64,000 bases of DNA from Litsea cubeba (Eukaryota; Streptophyta; Magnoliopsida; Laurales; Lauraceae). Position numbers and translations under genes: made by a program. The DNA is taken from positions 54,043,000 to 54,106,999 of the forward strand of contig CM022952.1 of NCBI GenBank assembly GCA_012931725.1, given 5' to 3'. Shown here piece by piece: positions 35,001 to 43,826 of the stretch (position 1 is its first letter; every line of letters begins with the position of its first letter). The notes below the pieces were generated by a model. That model saw only the letters and a program-made list of their open reading frames with translations. It ran no database searches and was not told the DNA's origin.

Positions 35001-36845
35001 AGGTTTATGCAGTTTTTCTCAACCGAGTTGCAAAAGTGCGCGGGGCGAATCGCAGGCAACCGTGGTTGAAACTACTTGAAAAATAGCAGATTTTATGTCA
35101 TTCATTTGGTCTTTGAAATCCCCAAATCTCAAGAGAAAAGACCCTCGGGAAGTGGGCTAAAAAATGTCCTAAACAGGGGTACTGAACGAGGTTTATGCAG
35201 TTTTTCTCAACCGAGTTGCAAAAGTGCGCGGGGCGAATCGCAGGCAACCGTGGTTGAAACTACTTGAAAAATAGCAGATTTTATGTCATTCATATGGTCT
35301 TTGAAATCCCCAAATCTCAAGAGAAAAGACCCTCGGGAAGTGGGCCAAAAAATGTCCTAAACAGGGGTACTGAACAAGGTTTATGCAGTTTTTCTCAACC
35401 GAGTTGCAAAAGTGCGCGGGGCGAATCGTAGGCAACCGTGGTTGAAACGACTTGAAAAATAGCAGATTTTATGCCATTCATATGGTCTTTGAAATCCCCA
35501 AATCTCAAGAGAAAAGACCCTCGGGAAGTGGGCTAAAAAATGTCCTAAACAGGGGTACTGAACAAGGTTTATGCAGTTTTTCTCAACCGAGTTGCAAAAG
35601 TGCGCGGGGCGAGTCGCAGGCAACCGTGGTTGAAACTACTTGAAAAATAGCAGATTTTATGTCATTCATATGGTCTTTGAAATCCCCAAATCTCAAGAGA
35701 AAAGACCCTCGGGAAGTGGGCTAAAAAATGTCCTTAACAGGGGTACTGAACAAGGTTTATGCAGTTTTTCTCAACCGAGTTGCAAAAGTGCGCGGGGCGA
35801 ATCGCAGGCAACCGTGGTTGAAACTACTTGAAAAATAGCAGATTTTATGTCATTCATATGGTCTTTGAAATCCCCAAATCTCAAGAGAAAAGACCCTCGG
35901 GAAGTGGGCTAAAAAATGTCCTAAACAGGGGTACTGAACAAGGTTTATGCAGTTTTTCTCAACCGAGTTGCAAAAGTGCGCGGGGCGAATCGCAGGCAAC
36001 CGTGGTTGAAACTACTTGAAAAATAGCAGATTTTATGTCATTCATTTGGTCTTTGAAATCCCCAAATCTCAAGAGAAAAGACCCTCGGGAAGTGGGCTAA
36101 AAAATGTCCTAAACAGGGGTACTGAACGAGGTTTATGCAGTTTTTCTCAACCGAGTTGCAAAAGTGCGCGGGGCGAATCGCAGGCAACCGTGGTTGAAAC
36201 TACTTGAAAAATAGCAGATTTTATGTCATTCATATGGTCTTTGAAATCCCCAAATCTCAAGAGAAAAGACCCTCGGGAAGTGGGCCAAAAAATGTCCTTA
36301 ACAGGGGTACTGAACAAGGTTTATGCAGTTTTTCTCAACCGAGTTGCAAAAGTGCGCGGGGCGAATCGTAGGCAACCGTGGTTGAAACGACTTGAAAAAT
36401 AGCAGATTTTATGCCATTCATATGGTCTTTGAAATCCCCAAATCTCAAGAGAAAAGACCCTCGGGAAGTGGGCTAAAAAATGTCCTAAACAGGGGTACTG
36501 AACAAGGTTTATGCAGTTTTTCTCAACCGAGTTGCAAAAGTGCGCGGGGTGAATCGCAGGCAACCGTGGTTGAAACGACTTGAAAGATAGCAGATTTTAT
36601 GCCATTCATATGGTCTTTGAAATCCCCAAATCTCAAGAGAAAAGACCCTCGGGAAGTGGGCTGAAAAATGTCCTAAACAGGGGTACTGAATGACATTTAT
36701 GCAGTTTTTTCTCAAACGAGTTGCAAAAGTGCGAGGGGCGAAACGCAGGCAATCGTGGTTGAAGCGACTTGAAAAATAGCAGATTTTAAGTCATTCATAT
36801 GGTCTTTGAAATTCCCAAATCTCAACAGAAAAACCCTTCGGGAAG
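32017..36845. repeat. Tandem array of a 188-bp unit (about 25 copies)
   Basis: Nearly identical units repeat at exactly 188 bp from about 32067 to 36580 (one 1-bp insertion near 34890), with a partial, more diverged unit at the right end (36580-36845). Typical strings are TTGCAAAAGTGCGCGGGGCG and TCATATGGTCTTTGAAATCC. Linked variants reveal higher-order blocks: units 35076-36015 and 36016-36585 share ATTTGG, AACGAGG, GGGCC and CGTAGG changes at a 940-bp (5-unit) offset, and units 32067/32255 and 33195/33383 share changes at 1128 bp (6 units). Each unit contains a 63-codon open frame starting at TTG, which is a by-product of the repeat. Confidence 0.95.
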
Positions 36846-37010
36846 ACGACATTTTTATTGACGTCAACACAGGTTTATGTTGACGTCGACAAATCTTGTG
36901 TTGACGTCAACAAAAACACAGGCATGCTATTAGTGCTAAATGGGCGTTTTTGACGACCTCAACACAAGTTTATGTTGAAGTCGAGGAATCTTTTCTTGAC
37001 TGAATCCTAT
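36846..37010. repeat. Two detached copies of the 95-bp unit
   Basis: Two degenerate 95-bp units (GACGTCAACACAGGTTTATG and CCTCAACACAAGTTTATGTT) lie immediately right of the 188-bp array. The 188-bp array is therefore flanked on both sides by 95-bp units. Confidence 0.85.
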
Positions 37011-37507
37011 TTATAAATTCATAACCTGTTTAACTATACACTTCTAAATTAAAACTTGGGGTCATTTTTTGTAATCATTGATCAACTAAAAACATAAAGT
37101 AAGGACGTTATTATCCAAATTGATTTACTACAGAATAAGAACATTTCTGCTCATTTACAAGCTTCTAAATAAGATGAGGCTCCACCATTACAAAAAGACA
37201 TGGAAACACATTTACAATTTCAAATGTAACTCCTTTACAAAAAAGTAGTAACAAAACTTCAACTTCAACTGGCCTCCTTTACAAAAAGACATGATCTACA
37301 TTTCAAATGGCCCTCCTTTACAAAAGATAGCAACAATACTTCAACTTCAATTCCACTATTACAAAAAGACATGATCTACACATTTACAGTTTCAAATGGC
37401 CCTCCTTTACAAAAAGTAGCAACATAACTTCAAGTGAATCTTAAAAGATAACATCCTACAATGTATCCAAGTGATCTTCTTTGCAGAGAATATTCTGACA
37501 AATCTTC
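37011..37507 (-). repeat. 3' flank of the transposase with degenerate tandem repeats
   Basis: Between 37185 and 37430 the motif CCTTTACAAAAAG(T/A)AG or CTTTACAAAAAGACATG recurs about seven times at irregular 55-75 bp spacing, mixed with AACTTCAACTTCAA. It is probably the 3' UTR and downstream region of the transposase gene. Confidence 0.55.
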
Positions 37508-40024
37508 TTAAAGTTTCAATTCAAGATCTCCTGCCGAAACCTGTACAAGCATAAAGTTTATGAGGTCATATGCAATAAAGTCAAGCAAATTTAATATAGT
37601 AAATTGGGGGGCAAATCAACATACAGTTAAATTCATAGTCTCTTACATGATGATCTGCTCTAATCCCCACAGGATGTGTTAGAATGTCTCCATGATCAAC
37701 CACCGTCGTACCCTGCACATGCAAATTGCAATTTCAATTAGATTGTGAATAATTGGATGCTATGTTTATTTGATTTAAAAAATAAAACTCTTAAAATAAC
37801 CTTCTTCATCTTCTTTTTGTTTGGCTTCCGACACTTCTTAATAATTGTCTCAATCTTGGACTGTCTTCTTTTTTCTGGCGGTCGGCCTTTCTGGCGGCGT
37901 TTGATTGGATCACACACGCGGTTAGTGCTCTCTTGCCTAGAAGGATTATCATCAGGACTTGAAGTTGAGGCTTTATGTACACATATAGACATAGGTTTAT
38001 TACATACAGTCACCTCTTTATAAACATCTAGCTCAGCTTCCACTCCTAGCAACGAGGACATTACCATATGACTCTTTTCATCGGAATCCATGGCCTTATC
38101 ACTGACCCGATTGAAAATAGTCAACATTTTGTCGTAACGTTTGCCTTCAGGTCTGCGTTCCCAATTATCATACATGATCTTGATTTTTGTGTGGCTTCTT
38201 CTCACGTTCTTACTCCACCTTTCTAAAATGTATTTCTCTGGTATATGATAAACCTTCTTCTTCAAATAAACAACGATTATATGCTTGCAGAGAATACCTC
38301 TGAACTCAAACAACCGGCAAGTACAATTAGATTCTCTTGATAACTCATTAAAATAAACATGGAAAGTAAAAGGTCGGATACTGTTTTCTCCTACTATGAC
38401 ATCTTCCTCCACATCAAATTCTGAAATTTCAACTCCTGCCTTAAACGAGGAAATATTGCAACGGATCTTACCGGCAATTTCATTCTGAATCTCCTTAAAT
38501 TTAGCAAGAGTATATGCTTCTTGTAATTGCCTCTCAAACTCATAAGGGGTCACACATGGAATGTATAAATTGAAACAACGGGCGTCTTCCTCAGCTTCCA
38601 GTTGCACCTTCTTAGACAAAGCATTATCATATTGCTCAACAAACTGCTTAAGGGTGGTCTTAGAATTGATGTAGCCATCAAAAAAAGCATGCATGCTCTC
38701 ACTACGCTGGGTTGTTGACATCCCTGCCCAAAAAATATCTTTCACAAATGCTGGCACCCATCGGCACCTCTCATCATACAATCCAACTAGCCATTCGTTG
38801 TCCTCCAGCTGATATGCCCTAACAAACTTGGCCCAATTCTCTTCAAACTCCTCTTTTTTCATCGAATCATAGACAACATTAAGAAGATGAAATTTAATTG
38901 AATCGTAGTCATTATACCCCCTCAATTTTTCAGGCACTTTTTTCAAGATATGCCACAAACACCACCGATGCTGTGCTTTAGGAAATACTATTCCTATTGC
39001 ATTTTGCATGGCCTTATCCTGGTCGGTGATTATGGCATTAGGAGGACACCCAGACATGCAATCAAGCCAAGACTGAAACAACCATACAAATGTATCTGTG
39101 TCCTCTCGTGATATCAATCCACAACCTAAAAGTACTGACTGTCCATGCTGATTCACACCCACAAAAGGAGCGAAAGGCATATCATATTTGTTAACCAAAT
39201 AAGTGGTGTCAAACGTGACCACATCACCAAATTCAGCGAATGCTGCTCTACTCCTCGCATCAGCCCAGAAGATGTTCCTTACTCGATGCTCTATATCAAG
39301 ATCAATGACATAAAAAAAGGATCCGTTGTCTTGTTGCATTTTTTTGAAATAGCTTAGCATTGCCTCGGCATCCCCTTCCTTGAGTTCCAAGCGTCTGAGT
39401 TTATCCAAGTAATTTCTTGCATCCTTTGCTAACCATGGCAAATTCCCATGACCCCCTGCCTCTACCGCACATGAGCTAACAGTCTTGTTTAATCTAATTC
39501 CCGCTTTGTCATTCAATTCAAGCTGCCTCTTCACATGTGATGGTATTACTCGATTACTCTTGTGATATCGAACTTTGTTCGGACTCATATCATGGTTATG
39601 CTCAAGTACAAATGAGTTCAAAAGCCAGTTCCCATCGAATTGCAAAGAAAGATTCAACGCTGCTTTGCAATTTGTTCTTGATTGTGGACGGGGTTTAACT
39701 GGGTTGCTTGCACTTGTAAATGGCTTTCTACCCTTGGTGCAAGCAATTGTAACAAATCTTTTTTTTCCATCCGGTCCTTTTTTCGAGGTTTTTTTGGGCA
39801 ACAGCAAACCCGATATGCCTGGCATATCTTGCGTAATATTCTTGTACTTCTTCAATTGAACCAAATATCATCCCCCTCTGAGGTTCCATTACTACCTCTT
39901 CTATCTTTTCACCTTCCTCCAAGGGCTTCTCCATCTCAACGCTGTTTATTTCCTGACAAACCATCCCCAATTCAATTGCATTGTCGTCTCCATCAAATTC
40001 AAGTGATAATTCATCTTCTTCCAT
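37508..40024 (-). CDS. FAR1/MULE transposase of MULE 1, one frameshift
   Basis: Model: main exon 40024-37801 and small C-terminal exons 37712-37647 and 37540-37508, joined in phase 0. In order: an acidic N-terminus (MEEDELSLEFDGDDNAIELG); a FAR1 DNA-binding region (GSIEEVQEYYARYARHIGF, then SRTNCKAALNLSLQFDGNW and FVLEHNHD); the MULE transposase domain with catalytic Asp in VVTFDTTY (near 39210), Asp in IITDQDKAM (near 39020) and a likely Glu in STTQRSESMHAFFDG; a SWIM zinc finger (CTCRLFEFRGILCKHIIVVY, near 38310); and a basic tail. Just after GFAVAQK, a run of seven A (near 39795) puts the two halves in different frames; one more A would restore the reading frame. It is either inactivated, miscalled, or read by slippage. 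The ATG follows a likely 5' UTR intron acceptor (TTTTAG near 40029). Confidence 0.85.
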
Positions 40025-41116
40025 GCTTCTAAAACAAATAAAGCATTCAGGTGTTGAGAATAATTCGATAAAAGAATAATAAAGATCATTAGCATAAAAA
40101 ATAAGATCATTCAAAACTAAAATATTAAAGAAATGATGTACATGTTTTAATCTTGTTAGATCATTTAAGTACCCTGCAGTACAGGAAAATGAAAGGGGGA
40201 AAGACAATTCTACTGAATGAAAATGAAGAACAAGTTTTAATCTTGTGAATAACAAAAGAGAAAAAATCAAATCCAAGTTCCAATCCATATGGTATTTTCT
40301 AACCCACAATAGTAATAATAATGAATTCTTTGTTGTCATGGCTATAAGCCAATCAAGATCATGTGTCCGTGCAAGATGGAAATTTAACCGACATCACCTA
40401 GCGGTTTCTAACCCAAAATTCTTCTACCCAGACCCAATTCCTATACCCTAGATACTACTGAAAAAATAATAAATAAAAAAAACAAATAAAACAGCTAGGT
40501 TTATACACATTTGAGTGTCTGAGTTGAGAAAATGTAGTTCTTGACACCGATCAAGAGTTTTGTATTTTATTTTTCTTGCCGTTGAATGTCTGAGTTGAGA
40601 AAACTCAATATCATTTGTTAAAAAAAAAAAAAAAACCAACAAGAACTACTTACTTCTTTTCTACAAAGCACCAAGAGGAGACTTTCCAGTAGGAAGCACA
40701 CTCAAAAGCCTCTTTTAATAAAAGGTTGGACCTCTTAGCTAGAGATCCTATTCAATCACAATCACACTAATTTGACATTAACTTGACTGTTAACTGCTAT
40801 TGAATTCAATTACAAAGAAAGACACCAAACTGAAGGATAAAAACCACATATTATTAAAAACTTGTTTTATAAGAAAAACAAACAAAAATAATAAATATGA
40901 AATTGATCCTAAAACATAAAAAATAACAAAGGAACAGTACAGGAAATAAGAACAGACTTCAAAGTTTCAAAACCAATTTTTTTTTTCATATTTGTGAACA
41001 TGACATGGCCAATGAGCCGAAGAACTCAAACACGTCTGGGAATATGAACAAGTTCTTCAACTATTGATCCACCTCTTGAAGTTTAGTCAACATTGGATGG
41101 CATTACACAACCTTCA
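40025..41116 (-). other. 5' intronic region of the transposase gene
   Basis: AT-rich sequence with no exon recognised. It is expected to be a 5' UTR intron, since a good acceptor precedes the ATG. A direct repeat of TGTCTGAGTTGAGAAAA lies at about 40516 and 40587. Confidence 0.45.
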
Positions 41117-41676
41117 TAAACCCCCAAAAGACACAATCTTTAAACTATCCCTAATTCCTAACTCATTTCAATATTTCAAAAGCAGACCAAAATCTCAAAT
41201 GGAAAGAGAGAAAGAAAGAAGAAGAAGAAGAAGATGGTCACCTCTTTGCAGTCGTCCGTGGATTCAAAATCAGATCTGAAGAGGACCTGGGGAAGGGGTT
41301 TTTGGAGAGCAATGAGCTGAGGTGAGAGCTGTGAAGGGGAAAGGACAGAGCCGCTGATGAACAGAGTGATGATTTGCAGATGTTCTTCCGTGCAACTCAT
41401 TTGGGAAGAACATCTGCAAATCATCACTCTGTTCATCAGCGGCTCTGTCCTTTCCCCTTCACAGCTCTCACCTCAGCTCATTGCTCTCCAAAAACCCCTT
41501 CCCCAGGTCCTCTTCAGATCTGATTTTGAATCCACGGACGACTGCAAAGAGGTGACCATCTTCTTCTTCTTCTTCTTTCTTTCTCTCTTTCCATTTGAGA
41601 TTTTGGTCTGCTTTTGAAATATTGAAATGAGTTAGGAATTAGGGATAGTTTAAAGATTGTGTCTTTTGGGGGTTTA
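41117..41676. repeat. Near-perfect 560-bp palindrome (273-bp arms, 14-bp spacer)
   Basis: Arms 41117-41389 and 41404-41676 are inverted copies with no mismatch found by eye; the same 76-codon string is open on opposite strands in each arm. The spacer is 41390-41403. The arms include a purine-rich run (GAAGAAGAAGAAGAAGATGG). It lies between the right TIR and the transposase start. Transcripts through it would fold into a long hairpin. Confidence 0.9.
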
Positions 41677-42588
41677 AACATCCATTCCATGGTAAAACAG
41701 GCCTCGTGCAAGGCTCGCACCCAATTGACACATATCCCTGTTCAAGCCATTGCAAAACAACATCCATTAATACAAATAAGCACCTCTGTACAATAAAACA
41801 CATTTATTTATACATTGTTCGCCTTCAATTCATTTGACAATTGATAAAATCTGATTCAACCAGTTAGATTATGGGGTAGTTATGTTAAAGGATTTGGTTT
41901 GTATAATGTATGTTCTTTCTCACCTGTAAATGCAAGGGGTTGACAGGAACATTCATGGTCCTAAGGAAATCCCATACATCCCTGCCTTCCACATTTGCAA
42001 ATTGGCCACATTTAGGTAAGATTTCACAAACATATCATATATATATATATATTCTGATTTTCTAATGGTAAAGAAGTGTAGTGTGTAGTGCACCTGACCA
42101 TATCATGTACGTCTCTGAGTTCAACCTTCTAGTGTCCAAAGTCCATACTGAACACCCTAAATGGACTGTATGTGCAGAGAAGACGTTCAACTGTGTAGTG
42201 TAGGCTTTTGGGTGGCTCAAAATCCATACACACACATACACCAGAGCAGTAAAAAAAAGTACAGATTCTGAAAAAACCTCATCTGCTCCCAGCAGAGGAT
42301 TTTCCCATCTATCAACAATCAATGAGTCTCAACAGAGGATTTTCCCCTAATTATTTCAAAATGATTTTGTCAAGGGTTCCCCCACTGTGCAGCCATCCAC
42401 AATGAAATCAAGAGCTGGGATTTCCATTCCATAGCTATGGTAAGCTCACTCTTCCACTCCTCACCATCTCAATGGCTGCCCTTAGCCAGAACCGTGCCCC
42501 AAACCCCCTCATGTCATAACTGCGCTTAAAAAAAAAAAAAAACAATGAAAGAAATGGAAAGAGAAGAAGGACCGACTGGGCCACATAC

Positions 42589-42850
42589 CTGGGCGTCGAA
42601 GGTCCTCCGCGCTGCTCCTCTTCCTCCTCTCCCGTCCTTTCTCCTCCTCTTTCCCCCTTCCGTTTTCCTGCTCGCACCTCACCCAGAAATAAAAAACGCA
42701 GCACCAATCCAAGCGAGGAAGGCGCTGCGATGGTAAGAGGGAGATAGAGATGTTGCTGCGTGGATTTTGAGCCGTGGGGAGGGAGGCGAATCGATGGAGA
42801 GAGCAGGACGGTGTCTAGGGCATATTTTGTTCTTCTCAAGACCAGAACGA
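42589..42850 (-). promoter_or_regulatory. Putative promoter and 5' exon of the transposase transcript
   Basis: Read on the minus strand, this stretch just inside the right TIR ends in a good donor (GACGCCCAG/GTATGTGG at 42589/42588). It mirrors the plus-strand 5'-exon-like stretch inside the left TIR (14046-14471). Its last 60 bp resemble the leader inside the CACTA element near 19960-19996 (shared GAGGAGCAGCGC and a following AG/GTATGTG). Inferred, not proven. Confidence 0.4.
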
Positions 42851-42971
42851 AAAACCTTCAAAAGGCTTAAGCGGGCTTCAAAAATTCTGGCGGGCTTTTA
42901 GGTCCAGCTGGACATCCAGCTCGGATCGGGCTGGAATTCGGGCAACCCAGTCCGTCCATATAGACTAATTG
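42845..42971 (-). repeat. Right TIR of MULE 1
   Basis: Reverse complement begins CAATTAGTCTATATGGAC and aligns with the left TIR. It contains the 12-bp palindrome GTCCAGCTGGAC (42902-42913) where the left TIR has a 24-bp palindrome. Confidence 0.8.
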
Positions 42972-43826
42972 CTAAAATATTTGTGCTCCTTTTTAACCAT
43001 TTGTTTGTAGGATGCTAATCAAATAGATCTTGAGAAATACGCAATCTTGTCGGTTCTAATCCTTTAGTAATAGAACAGATGAACAACATGGCCCCCTCAA
43101 TGTATGAAAATCAGGGACAAGTAGTATGAAGTTCCTCTTCGGAAGGTCTCATATAGTCACAGGATCTTCACAAGGTCTCTGAATATGTCTCTCACCAATG
43201 ATCAATCAAAACATAATCAAATGGGGCATAATGACAAGTACGAAAAAAAAAAAAACTTTATTTAATAAGATAAAAAAAATCTTGACTCTCAGAACTAACA
43301 CAGACAAAAGAACTGAGTACCCATGGTTCATGACATTGTAGAGGCTAGAATGCTTGATTAGGTGGAGCCAGCAGAGTGTTAAAATGCTTTAACAATAAAA
43401 AAATTATTTGACAACATAATTATCACAATTCGCATCTACTAATGTGTTAAATCTTATATTGATAGGAACTTTTTGAACATAAACCAATCCTGGGGTTCTT
43501 CCAAACCCTATACTAGTATGGATACCACAGAATAAACAGACTTTAATCTACTCCATCAAGTTCCATTTTTAAGAAGCTATAGTTCTTTACAAGCGATAAA
43601 AAGAACATACCAAGCCCAGATAGTTTAAGCATATATGACTTTAATTTACTCCAACAAGTTCCATTTTTAAGAAGCCATAGTTATTTACAAGCAATAAAAA
43701 AGGACATGCCAAGCCCAGATAGTTTAAGCATATATTGGTTTTTGGAGATTGAGAAAGGAAAGCGTATTCACAATCCTTTAAAAAGTCAGACCTCAGTTTT
43801 AATATCCCTAGCAGATGCAACAATCC
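42972..43826. repeat. 3' flank of DUF674 unit B, right part after MULE 1
   Basis: Starts with the second CTAAAATAT duplication and continues the paralogous block. The stretch TAATAGAACAGATGAACAAC near 43067 matches 4128-4150 and 63925-63945, and GATCAATCAAAACATAATCA matches the copy-A flank near 4235. The segment with TTCCATTTTTAAGAAGC is duplicated locally (43550-43640 and 43655-43735). No gene is seen. Confidence 0.7.

Larger units (their letters stand above)
13916..42971. mobile_element. MULE 1: giant Mutator-like element with PMD-ULP and FAR1 genes
   Basis: Both ends carry inverted repeats starting CA(G/A)TTAGTCTATATGGAC, similar over about 120 bp. They are flanked by a perfect 9-bp duplication CTAAAATAT (13907-13915 and 42972-42980), the target-site length of Mutator-like elements. 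The host sequence on both sides continues the DUF674 paralogous block (compare 63810-63870). Inside lie a FAR1/MULE transposase gene (minus), a PMD-Ulp1 gene (plus, convergent), two satellite arrays between them, a captured QPT fragment, and a nested CACTA element of 9.4 kb. Without the CACTA element it is about 19.6 kb. The two coding genes and matching TIRs make it a candidate autonomous element, except for the transposase frameshift. Confidence 0.85.

Noticed and set aside
32067..36583. Twenty-odd identical 63-codon open frames, plus 80-codon frames on the other strand
   Set aside because: They start at TTG, repeat with the 188-bp satellite period (not a multiple of three), and are conserved only because the units are nearly identical.
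30061..36845. CRISPR-like array
   Set aside because: Plant nuclear DNA; the units are contiguous with no unique spacers and no cas genes.
32017..36845. Centromeric satellite
   Set aside because: The unit length is in the usual range, but the array has only about 25 units, lies between two transposon genes, and diverged copies occur inside another MULE.
39728..40339. A separate 203-residue protein upstream of the transposase
   Set aside because: The first half is AT-rich intron-like sequence before a splice acceptor, and the second half is the N-terminus of the transposase before the A-run frameshift.
41176..41617. Two 86-codon proteins on opposite strands
   Set aside because: They are the same sequence in the two arms of the palindrome and look like a purine/pyrimidine-rich leader.
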